NCBI GenBank assembly: GCA_965215025.1
Contig: CBDCCV010000002.1
Location: 1,116,001 to 1,180,000 of the forward strand
Source of the DNA: CBDCCV01 sp965215025
GTDB taxonomy: Bacteria > Bacteroidota > Rhodothermia > Rhodothermales > Salinibacteraceae
Length of the DNA stretch: 64,000 bases
Direction: 5' to 3'
The translations under genes were made by a program, and so were the position numbers. Below are positions 29,302 to 38,209 of this stretch, piece by piece (within the stretch, counting starts at the first letter, position 1; every line of letters starts with the position of its first letter). The notes beneath the pieces were generated by a model that was given only the letters and a program-made list of their open reading frames with translations, did not search any database and was not told where the DNA came from.

Positions 29302-29517
29302 TCACTCCACCTCCATCGCCTCGAAAGCCACGCCGAGCTTCCCCGACGCGGACGCTGTGAAGTTCAGCTTTTCAAATCCGATGACGCGTCCCGCTTGGTT
29401 CTTCATCAGGATCACCTCTTCGCCCGTCTCCTCGCAGACGTATTCCTGCTCCGGGTCGTCGAACCACACGGTAAGCGTGTTGCCGGGACGGTCGTAAAAC
29501 ACCTTCACAGCGGCCAT
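29302..29517 (-). CDS. DUF2283 protein, probable antitoxin
   Basis: The 71-residue protein reads MAAVKVFYDRPGNTLTVWF, then EETGEEVILMKNQAGRVIGFEKLNF. This is the DUF2283 pattern (a small beta protein beginning with V-x-Y-D...D-x-L-x-V). It overlaps the end of the DUF4258-like gene by 13 bases, so the two are co-expressed. Such pairs are commonly listed as toxin-antitoxin-like modules. Whether this one is the antitoxin is inferred from gene order and size. The pair sits exactly between the two parC end copies. Confidence 0.72.
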   Translation of the reverse strand: MAAVKVFYDRPGNTLTVWFDDPEQEYVCEETGEEVILMKNQAGRVIGFEKLNFTASASGKLGVAFEAMEVE

Positions 29518-29831
29518 ATCGTTGTGCCTTCTTTGATTGCGTCGGTCGGGTACGTGGTGATGAGAAAACCCTCACCGTTGAGCCGCTTGGCAACGGCGCA
29601 CATCCAGCGATGCTCACGCTCTTTCCTGTAAAACAGATACACCGCCTCGTCGCTTCTACTCCGCCGCACCTCATCGGGATGCGTCAAGGCGCGTTGTACG
29701 GCCTCCGCTCTTCCAGCCATCACCGGATGCTTGATCGTCGTGATACGTTTCCAGTAGGCGTGCGTCACGCGAACGCTGAAACCAAGCGGCGTCTGCGCTT
29801 CGAAAAGTAGCTCTTCGGGGGCGTTGCTCAT
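29505..29831 (-). CDS. DUF4258-like toxin candidate
   Basis: The 108-residue protein has FSVRVTHAYWKRITTIKHPV near the start, AVQRALTHPDEVRRSRSDEAVYLFYR in the middle and MCAVAKRLNGEGFLITTYPTD near the end. The layout (basic helix, then strands with Arg and Thr) resembles DUF4258/BrnT-type RNase folds of small toxins. Its ATG is 18 bases after the parC stop and its end overlaps the DUF2283 gene. Function as an RNase is family-based inference. Confidence 0.65.
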   Translation of the reverse strand: MSNAPEELLFEAQTPLGFSVRVTHAYWKRITTIKHPVMAGRAEAVQRALTHPDEVRRSRSDEAVYLFYRKEREHRWMCAVAKRLNGEGFLITTYPTDAIKEGTTIWPL

Positions 29832-29849
29832 GTTCGGTGGTCCTCATCT

Positions 29850-32189
<2,340 letters not shown>

Positions 32190-32267
32190 TTCCTTATTAT
32201 GCAATAACAGCTAAGCAGACGGATCACTCAGAATATACAACGGCCGAGTGACAGCGTTGTGTCTTCG

Positions 32268-32384
32268 TGAGGGGAAGAGCTAAGGGGGAAAGGGTAAGGG
32301 GGTTGCAATCGGCATCCGTTTGTGCCTTGCTTCTACCTCTGTAGCCCGCGCCCCCTTCCCTCTTACCCCTTACCTCACCCCTCG
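32268..32384. repeat. Leader palindrome 3, ending one base before the MBL start codon
   Basis: The left arm at 32268-32302 (GAGGGGAAGAGCTAAGGGGG ...) and the right arm at 32350-32383 (CCCCCTTCCCTCTTACCCCT ...) pair over about 34 positions with roughly 27 matches. The loop contains GCATCCGTTTGTGCCTTGC. It forms nearly the whole 5' leader of the MBL gene. Confidence 0.7.
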
Positions 32385-32385
32385 A

Positions 32386-33270
32386 ATGCATCTTCTCGAC
32401 CTCGACTTCCAGGGCGTGCCCGGCACGATTGCGTCGTACCTCGTCCCGCACGCGGGCGGCGCCGTGCTCGTCGAGTCCGGCCCCGGCTCCACCACCGACG
32501 CGCTCGTAAGCGGCCTGGCCGAGCGCGGCTTCGCGCCCGAAGACGTGACGGACCTCCTCGTCACGCACATCCACCTCGACCACGCGGGCGCGGCGGGGTG
32601 GCTGGCCGGAAGGGGCGCGCGCGTGCACGTCCACCACATTGGCGCCCCGCACCTCGTGGACCCGTCGAAGCTCCTTCAGAGCGCCGAGCGCATCTACGGT
32701 GACGACATGGAGAGGCTTTGGGGCGAGATGCGGCCCGTGCCTGAAAATCAGCTTACCGCCCTCGAAGACGGCGACGTGGTCGAGGTGAACGACCTCCGCT
32801 TCGAGGCCGTCGAGACGCCGGGGCACGCCTACCACCACATGGCCTACCTCCACGACGGGACCTGCTTCACAGGCGACGTGGCCGGCGTGCGCCTGCAAGG
32901 CAAGAAGCACGTAGCCCTCCCGCTCCCCCCGCCGGAGATCGACCTGCCGCTCTGGCGCGAGAGCCTGGACACGCTCCGCTCGAAAGAGATCGACCGCCTC
33001 GCCCCCACGCACTTCGGCTTCTTTGGCGACGTGGAGCGCCACCTCGACGCCGCCCATGCCGCCACCGAAGCTGCCGACGCCTGGGTGCGCGAGACGATGC
33101 CGCACGAGCCGTCCGACGACGAACTCCACGCGCAGGTGGGCGCCTGGCTTCAGAAGCGCGCGCAATCTGAAAACGTCGCGCCGGAGACGTGGGAGCGCTA
33201 CGAGACGGCCAATCCAAGCTGGATGGCCGCCGCCGGCCTCCGCCGCTACTGGAAGAAGCACGTGGTTTGA
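32386..33270 (+). CDS. MBL-fold metallo-hydrolase
   Basis: In this 294-residue cytosolic protein the metal-binding signature is THIHLDHAGAAGW near residue 63, followed by ETPGHAYHHMAYL and FTGDVAGV, giving the expected His/Asp ligands for two metals. It resembles the glyoxalase-II-like branch. The C-terminal helix region (WVRETMPHEPSDDELHAQ) is typical of a group of uncharacterised MBL proteins. The ATG at 32386 follows the palindrome directly, without a Shine-Dalgarno. Substrate unknown. Confidence 0.88.
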   Translation: MHLLDLDFQGVPGTIASYLVPHAGGAVLVESGPGSTTDALVSGLAERGFAPEDVTDLLVTHIHLDHAGAAGWLAGRGARVHVHHIGAPHLVDPSKLLQSAERIYGDDMERLWGEMRPVPENQLTALEDGDVVEVNDLRFEAVETPGHAYHHMAYLHDGTCFTGDVAGVRLQGKKHVALPLPPPEIDLPLWRESLDTLRSKEIDRLAPTHFGFFGDVERHLDAAHAATEAADAWVRETMPHEPSDDELHAQVGAWLQKRAQSENVAPETWERYETANPSWMAAAGLRRYWKKHVV

Positions 33271-33366
33271 GGGTGGGGGTTTGGGAGGATGGGCGTATGG
33301 GAGAACGCCAGATCAGCGCTTTTCCCCTCCTACACTCCCGAACCCCCAACCGCCCATACCCGATCA
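33271..33366. repeat. Palindrome 4 between convergent genes
   Basis: The left arm contains GGGGGTTTGGGAGGATGGG and the right arm its imperfect complement (reverse complement GGGGGTTCGGGAGTGTAGG) around GATCAGCGCTTTT. The core and arms closely resemble palindrome 2 at 12681-12756. Here it separates two convergent genes and could act as a bidirectional terminator. Confidence 0.65.
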
Positions 33367-33999
33367 CGCCAGCGTGAAATAATCCTCGCGGCGGTCGGCC
33401 TGGAGGCGGAGGATCTTGGCGCGCGTGAGGCTGATGAGCGTGGCCGAGGCGCGCGCCTCCGAGATGCCGGCCATCTGCGCGAACTGTGCTACGGTGACGC
33501 GCGCGTACTCCTCGAGATAGCGCATGAGCAGCATCTCCTTCTCGCCGAACTCGAACGTCGCCCCCACCCCGCTCCGCTCGGCCTCCATCAGGCGGACGGA
33601 CTCGGGGCTGGCCTCGACGCTCATCTCGCCGGTGCGGACGTACGCGGCGCCGTCGCCCTGCCCGTCTAAAAGGACGTGCGGCTTCGTGGCGCTCTCGGGC
33701 ACGCTCACCAGGATCACGTCGCGCCGCTCGGCCACGGGGATGCGCTCGGTGGTGTACGCGATGGGCGGATCGCAGCAGCCTTCGAGCGCGCGGCGCAGGA
33801 CGAACTCCTCCTCGGTGGCGTCGGGCACGCCCTTGATCGTGCCGTCGTCCGTCACGCCCAGGAGGATGCGCCCGCCGCTCGTGTTCGCTAAGGCGATGAT
33901 CTCCTTGGCGATGCGCTCGGGCCGCGGCACGCGCCGCTTGAACTCCAGGTGCAGGCCTTCGCCGAGGCCGACGAGTTGCTTCAGCTCCTGGAACGTCAT
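33364..33999 (-). CDS. AlbA_2 (Schlafen-like) domain protein with C-terminal winged helix
   Basis: In this 211-residue protein the N-terminal part GEGLHLEFKRRVPRPERIAK, EIIALANTSGGRILLGVTDD and GTIKGV matches the AlbA_2 domain (PF04326; Glu-Phe-Lys, then the NTSGG-x-L-x-x-G loop). A C-terminal helix-turn-helix (YARVTVAQFAQMAGISEARA) probably binds DNA. Family members are usually listed as putative transcriptional regulators, and some are RNases. The ATG at 33999 is used. The extension upstream is translated palindrome. It follows the gpsA stop by 96 bases on the same strand. Confidence 0.82.
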   Translation of the reverse strand: MTFQELKQLVGLGEGLHLEFKRRVPRPERIAKEIIALANTSGGRILLGVTDDGTIKGVPDATEEEFVLRRALEGCCDPPIAYTTERIPVAERRDVILVSVPESATKPHVLLDGQGDGAAYVRTGEMSVEASPESVRLMEAERSGVGATFEFGEKEMLLMRYLEEYARVTVAQFAQMAGISEARASATLISLTRAKILRLQADRREDYFTLA

Positions 34000-34007
34000 G
34001 GCTTTCA

Positions 34008-34095
34008 GGTTTGGAGGCGCGGAAGTATGGAGGTGTGGAAGTGCGTCGGTGCGGAGGTCTTCCATACCTCCACACGTCCAAACTTCCATACGCGA
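34008..34095. repeat. Leader palindrome 5, upstream of the AlbA_2 gene
   Basis: The left arm GTTTGGAGGCGCGGAAGTAT pairs with a right arm whose reverse complement begins GTTTGGACGTGTGGAGGTAT. Both arms also contain the repeated word GTATGGA(A/G)G. The element fills the spacer from the gpsA stop to nine bases before the ATG. Confidence 0.7.
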
Positions 34096-35133
34096 TCAGC
34101 CCTGCAACGCCTCGGGGAGCCAGTTCTCGCGGCGGGCCGGGCGCGCCATCAGGCGCTGCATCATGTCGTGCGGGCGCTCGCCCTCGAAGAGGACGGCGTG
34201 AACGGCCTCGGTGATGGGCATCTCGATGCCGTGGCGCCGCGCCAGCCCCAGCGCCGAGGCGGTGGTGCGCACGCCCTCGGCCACCATCGCCATCTCGGCC
34301 TCGACCTCGCCGAGCGTGCGGCCTTGGCCGATCTCCTGGCCGAGGTGGCGGTTGCGGCTGTGGCGGCTCATGCAGGTGACCACCAGGTCGCCGATGCCGG
34401 CCAGGCCGGCAAACGTGTGCGCCTCGGCGCCCATCGCAAGCCCTAAACGCTTGATCTCGGCCAGGCCGCGCGTGATCAGGGCCGCCTTCGAGTTGTCGCC
34501 GTAGCCCACGCCGTCGGCGATGCCGGCGGCGATGGCCAGGACGTTTTTCACCGAGCCGGCGATCTCCACGCCCACCACGTCGGTGTTGACGTAGACGCGC
34601 AGGCGCTCGGTCATGAAGGCGTCCTGGATCTTTTCGGCTACGGCCATCTCGGGCGCGGCGGCCACGACGGTGGTGGGCATCCGCGCGGCCACCTCCTCGG
34701 CGTGGCTCGGCCCGTAAAGCACGCCGATCTGCGCAGGCGGCACGGCCTCCCCGAGCACGTCGGCGATGACCTGCGTGGTGGTCAGGAGCGTGCCCGCCTC
34801 AATGCCTTTGGCGAGGGAGACGACGAGGTGCTCGCGGCCGGCGTGCGGCCCGAGCCGCTCGCACATGGAGCGCACCGCCTGCGACGGCGTGGCGACGACC
34901 CAAAACGTGCTCGACGTCGCAGCCTTCTTCAGATCAGCCGTGACCTTGATGGCGTCGGGGAGGCGGACGTCGGGAAGGTACGTCGGGTTGTGCCGCTCTT
35001 TGCGCATCGTGGCGGCGGCCCCGTCACGGCGCGCCCACAGCGTCACGGCGCGCCCGGCCTCGGCCCGGCTCACGGCCAGGGCCGTGCCCCAGCTCCCGGC
35101 TCCGAAGATGGCGATGCGGTCCGGCGTAGTCAT
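34096..35133 (-). CDS. gpsA: NAD(P)-dependent glycerol-3-phosphate dehydrogenase
   Basis: The 345-residue enzyme makes sn-glycerol-3-phosphate from dihydroxyacetone phosphate for phospholipids. The NAD(P) loop IAIFGAGSWGTALAV is at the N-terminus. YGPSHAEEVA, the catalytic-Lys segment VEIAGSVKNVLAIAAG, DGVGYGDNSKAALITRGL and FAGLAGIGDLVVTC are all present. plsY, which uses the same product, lies 89 bases upstream on the same strand, so the two probably form a phospholipid-precursor operon. Confidence 0.96.
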   Translation of the reverse strand: MTTPDRIAIFGAGSWGTALAVSRAEAGRAVTLWARRDGAAATMRKERHNPTYLPDVRLPDAIKVTADLKKAATSSTFWVVATPSQAVRSMCERLGPHAGREHLVVSLAKGIEAGTLLTTTQVIADVLGEAVPPAQIGVLYGPSHAEEVAARMPTTVVAAAPEMAVAEKIQDAFMTERLRVYVNTDVVGVEIAGSVKNVLAIAAGIADGVGYGDNSKAALITRGLAEIKRLGLAMGAEAHTFAGLAGIGDLVVTCMSRHSRNRHLGQEIGQGRTLGEVEAEMAMVAEGVRTTASALGLARRHGIEMPITEAVHAVLFEGERPHDMMQRLMARPARRENWLPEALQG

Positions 35134-35222
35134 CGGCCTCCTGTGCGTGGTCAGCCTGTGTCAGCGGTGGTGCGCCGGCGTCCCTCGTTCGCCACTCGCC
35201 CTTCACCATTCGCCCGAAAAAC

Positions 35223-35906
35223 TTAAAGCTCGCCGCGCCCAAGCATCCCGCGCGCGGGGCGGAAGGAGCGGATGCGGCTCTCGCTCCCGTTCAAGAGCCG
35301 CTCGATGTTGGTGCGGTGCGCCATGATCACGGCCAGCCCCAGCAGGATGCCGAAGACGAGCAGGCTCGGGTCGAGCGATTCGATGCCGAAGACGTAGCGG
35401 CGGATTGCCACGGTAGAGGGAAAGGCGACGGCCGCCGTGAGCGAGGCCAACGAGACGTAGCGCGAGGAGAAGAGCACCACGACGAAGATGCCCAGCGTGA
35501 TGGCCGTCGTCACCGGCGAGAGGGCGAAGAGGACGCCGGCGGAGGTATTCACGCCTTTGCCGCCCTTGAAGCGCGCCCACACGGGGAAGATGTGCCCCAC
35601 CACGGCGGCCAGCCCGGCCAGGATGTGCATCACCGTCTCAGGCTCCCACACGCCCAGGCCCAGGCCCTCGGGCGCCAGGAAAAAGAGCGGGATCACGCCG
35701 GCGGCGAGCAGCCCTTTACCCAGGTCCACGATCATGGCGACGACGCCCGCACGCCAGCCCAGGACGCGGAAGGCGTTCGTGGCGCCCGCGTTGCCGCTGC
35801 CGTGGCGGCGCACGTCCACGTCGTGGAGCAGCCGGCCCGCCCACAGGCTCGCCGGGATCGAGCCGACGAGGTAGCACAGGAAAAGCATCGGTAGAAGCGC
35901 AGCCAT
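35223..35906 (-). CDS. plsY: Glycerol-3-phosphate acyltransferase PlsY
   Basis: The 227-residue inner-membrane protein has about five to seven hydrophobic helices and the PlsY motifs LVGSIPASLWAGRLLHDVDV, RHGSGNAGATNAFRVLG and FKGGKGVNTSAG. It transfers an acyl group from acyl-phosphate to glycerol-3-phosphate, the first step of phospholipid synthesis. The downstream gene gpsA supplies its substrate. The C-terminal tail (ESRIRSFRPARGMLGRGEL) is basic and slightly longer than usual. Confidence 0.95.
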   Translation of the reverse strand: MAALLPMLFLCYLVGSIPASLWAGRLLHDVDVRRHGSGNAGATNAFRVLGWRAGVVAMIVDLGKGLLAAGVIPLFFLAPEGLGLGVWEPETVMHILAGLAAVVGHIFPVWARFKGGKGVNTSAGVLFALSPVTTAITLGIFVVVLFSSRYVSLASLTAAVAFPSTVAIRRYVFGIESLDPSLLVFGILLGLAVIMAHRTNIERLLNGSESRIRSFRPARGMLGRGEL

Positions 35907-36014
35907 AGTCCCTTCTATTTGTTCAGAGAAAGGCCCCCGTGCGCCGCTGCGCGCTCAGCCAAAAAGAGCGCGGCCCGAGCGAACGGCCACAAGCGGGGCC
36001 TGCACGTGCAGAGT

Positions 36015-36042
36015 AATATAAGCAACGACGCGCTTTTCGTCA
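36015..36042 (-). promoter_or_regulatory. Possible promoter of plsY-gpsA
   Basis: On the minus strand TGACGA is followed after 16 bases by TATATT, about 110 bases upstream of the plsY start, in the only A/T-rich patch of the spacer. Weak -35 match. Confidence 0.3.
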
Positions 36043-36075
36043 TCATCCGGAGGCGGATGCGGAGCGAAAGGTTTG

Positions 36076-37095
36076 TTACGAATGTTCCGATGCGCGGATA
36101 ATCCGCCCGATGCGCACCGGCGCCTCGCCTGCCTCGCGTAGCACCTCTTCCGCCTCGCCGGCCTGTCTTTCCGCCACTACCGCCACGAGGCCGATGCCGA
36201 GGTTGAACGTCCGCCGCATGTCCTCTTCCGGCACATCGCCCAGGCGTTGGATGAGGCTGAACACCGCCGGGCGCTCCCACGCCGCGTAGCCGATGTCGAG
36301 CGCGAGGCCCTTCTCCTCGGGCAGGACGCGCGCCGCATTGCCGGGGATGCCGCCGCCAGTGACGTGCGCAAAAGCGTGCGCGAGGTCTTTTTCGAGGAGA
36401 ATCCCAATGGCGTCCAGGTACGAGCGGTGCACTTGGAGAAGCGCCTCGCCCACGCTTTTGCCGCCGAGCGCGTCGGGCCGGTCGTCCACGCCGAAGCGCT
36501 CGAAGAGCACCTTCCGCGCAAGCGTGTAGCCGTTCGTGTGGAGGCCCGTCGAGGGCAGGCCCAGGAGCACGTCGCCCGCTGTAACGCGGCTGCCGTCCAG
36601 GATCTTTGCTTTCTCCACGAGGCCGACGACCGTGCCCGCCACGTCGAAATCGCCCTCGGCGTAGAGGCCCGGCATCTCGGCCGTCTCCCCGCCGATGAGC
36701 GCGCAGCCGTTCTCCCGGCACGCCGTGGCGAAGCCTTGCACGACGCTTTCGGCCACGTCGGGGCTGAGCTTTCCCGTGGCGTAGTAGTCCAGGAAAAAAA
36801 GCGGGCGCGCCCCGCACACGGCGATGTCGTTGACGCAGTGGTTGACGAGGTCCTGCCCCACCGTGTCGTAGCGCCCGGCCTTGGCGGCCACTTTGAGCTT
36901 CGTCCCCACCCCGTCCACCGAGGAGACCAAGACGGGTCGCTCGTAACCCGAAAGATCAAGCTCGAAAAACGCCCCGAACGCGCCGATGTCGGCCAAGACG
37001 CCGGGCGTGAACGTCTCGCGCACGAGCGGCCTGATGCGGCGGACGGTTTCTTCGCCCGCGCCGATGTCAACGCCGGCCTCGCGGTAGGTGGTCAT
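36076..37095 (-). CDS. purM: Phosphoribosylformylglycinamidine cyclo-ligase
   Basis: The 339-residue enzyme makes aminoimidazole ribotide in purine synthesis. YREAGVDIGAG at the N-terminus, SVDGVGTKLKVA, NHCVNDIAVCGARPLFFLDYYATG, GGETAEMPG and VTGGGIPGNAARVLP are the AIR-synthase motifs. The ATG at 37095 is used because the upstream extension runs through the GACGAC palindrome. purD is at 54556, so the purine genes are not clustered. Confidence 0.95.
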   Translation of the reverse strand: MTTYREAGVDIGAGEETVRRIRPLVRETFTPGVLADIGAFGAFFELDLSGYERPVLVSSVDGVGTKLKVAAKAGRYDTVGQDLVNHCVNDIAVCGARPLFFLDYYATGKLSPDVAESVVQGFATACRENGCALIGGETAEMPGLYAEGDFDVAGTVVGLVEKAKILDGSRVTAGDVLLGLPSTGLHTNGYTLARKVLFERFGVDDRPDALGGKSVGEALLQVHRSYLDAIGILLEKDLAHAFAHVTGGGIPGNAARVLPEEKGLALDIGYAAWERPAVFSLIQRLGDVPEEDMRRTFNLGIGLVAVVAERQAGEAEEVLREAGEAPVRIGRIIRASEHS

Positions 37096-37140
37096 CGTTT
37101 TGAGTGCGGGGGTGCGGAGGATGAGAGCTTGGGGGCTTCG

Positions 37141-37216
37141 CGTGGGACGACGGACGGACGACGAAAGACGACGTTTGCTTTTGCCGGTCGTCGGCCGTCC
37201 TTCGTCTGTCGTCGGC
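37141..37216. repeat. GACGAC-type palindrome upstream of purM
   Basis: The left arm GACGACGGACGGACGACGAA pairs with the right arm (reverse complement begins GCCGACGACAGACGAAGGAC) around GTTTGCTTTTGCC. It shares its core with the element at 21506-21564. A GGGGGTGCGGAGGATG purine tract lies between it and the purM start. Confidence 0.65.
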
Positions 37217-37228
37217 ATCGCCAGCGCC

Positions 37229-38068
37229 TTACTGCGCGCCCGAGGCGGCGCGGCCCAGGAACGCCTGCACGCGCACCTGCACGCGGCGCAAGGGCGAGAG
37301 GCGGATCGGCCCGCTCCAGAGGTCGTAGTCGCGCCGCTCGATCTCGCTTACGACTTCGAGCGCGCCGAGCCAGGCACGCTTCAAGGCACCGGCGTAGCGG
37401 CGTGGCAGTTCCTTCACGAGCGGCTGCCCCTGCGCCAGCGCGTCGCGGATGCGGATCGTCTGCTTCCAGAGGAGCCGCCGCATGTGCTCGTCCACCGTGC
37501 CCGCGCGCAGCTGACTGAGCGAGACGCCCGCCGCATCGAGGTCCGCTTCCGGGACGAAGAGATGATCGCGTCGCAGATCGTGCGGGAGGCGCGCGAGGCG
37601 GTTCGTCAGGAAAAAGCCGCGCGCCAGCTCGTGCACGGCGCGCTCCTGCCACGAGTGCCCCGCCCCGGCGAGCTTCGCCAAGAGCAGGCCGTGCGGCGTG
37701 GCCCACGTGCGGATGAACTCCGTGAGGTCGCTCTGCTCCGGGAAGCGGATCGGCTCCTTGAAGCGGCGCGCGCCCATGACCTGCCCGGCCAGGAGATCAA
37801 GCGGGAGGCCGTGCGCGCGGCAAGCGTCGTAGGCGGCGCCGGCTACCGTCTCGGGCACGGCATCGAGCAGTTCGGCGGCGGCGGCCTTATCGCGCTCGGC
37901 GGCGAAGTAGGCCGTGAGGTCGCTGCCGTCGAGGGCGGGCGCCTTGGCCCTGGTGAGAGCGTGGTGCCAGTGCCAGAGCGCCTCAGCCGCCGGGCGCTCG
38001 CCCTTCGGCCAGGGCGAGCGGTAGAACGGGCGCGGCAGGTCTGGCACGTCGCGGTTCGTGTTTTCCAT
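37229..38068 (-). CDS. Squalene/phytoene-synthase-like protein with altered first Asp-rich motif
   Basis: The 279-residue all-helical protein shows the second family region as LTNRLARLPHDLRRDHLFVP followed by EADLDAAGV, which parallels the usual N-x-x-R-D-x-x-x-D-x-x-R-G-R-x-Y-x-P segment, and DLLAGQVMGARRF in place of the central helix. Where the first metal-binding motif (D-x-x-x-D) should lie near residue 35, the sequence is ALWHWHHALTRAKAPALDGS. It may be a non-catalytic assembly-type paralogue (NDUFAF6-like) or a diverged terpene enzyme. Start at 38068. A longer frame is translated spacer. Confidence 0.7.
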   Translation of the reverse strand: MENTNRDVPDLPRPFYRSPWPKGERPAAEALWHWHHALTRAKAPALDGSDLTAYFAAERDKAAAAELLDAVPETVAGAAYDACRAHGLPLDLLAGQVMGARRFKEPIRFPEQSDLTEFIRTWATPHGLLLAKLAGAGHSWQERAVHELARGFFLTNRLARLPHDLRRDHLFVPEADLDAAGVSLSQLRAGTVDEHMRRLLWKQTIRIRDALAQGQPLVKELPRRYAGALKRAWLGALEVVSEIERRDYDLWSGPIRLSPLRRVQVRVQAFLGRAASGAQ

Positions 38069-38153
38069 CGGAAAACGGGGCGGGTTCGGATGGGCGGGGC
38101 GGGGCGGGCGGGGCGCCCCTGCGCGTGGGTCAAAGGCCCTCGCCTGAAACAAA

Positions 38154-38184
38154 CGTAGGGGCACACCGGCGGTGTGCCCCTACG
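38154..38184. terminator. Perfect 14-bp stem hairpin between aconitase and the synthase-like gene
   Basis: CGTAGGGGCACACC and GGTGTGCCCCTACG are exact complements around GGC. No T-run follows. Hairpins of this CGTAGGGGC type recur between genes in many bacterial genomes, so it is either a transcript end after the aconitase gene (stop at 38210) or a dispersed palindromic repeat. Confidence 0.6.
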
Positions 38185-38209
38185 GCGGGCGGTGCGCGCT
38201 CCGGAGGGC

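Noticed and set aside
28918..29305. 85-residue minus-strand frame 29048-29305 as a gene
   Set aside because: It reads the parC end copy in a wrong frame and has arginine/glycine-rich composition. The 58-residue frame in the same region is the more protein-like one.
34008..34095. Tandem GTATGGAAG words as a microsatellite-type repeat
   Set aside because: The words occur once per arm in an inverted arrangement, so the palindrome explains them better.
35915..36817. 300-residue frame overlapping purM
   Set aside because: Out-of-frame shadow of purM with extreme Arg/Gly content. purM motifs are complete on the other frame.
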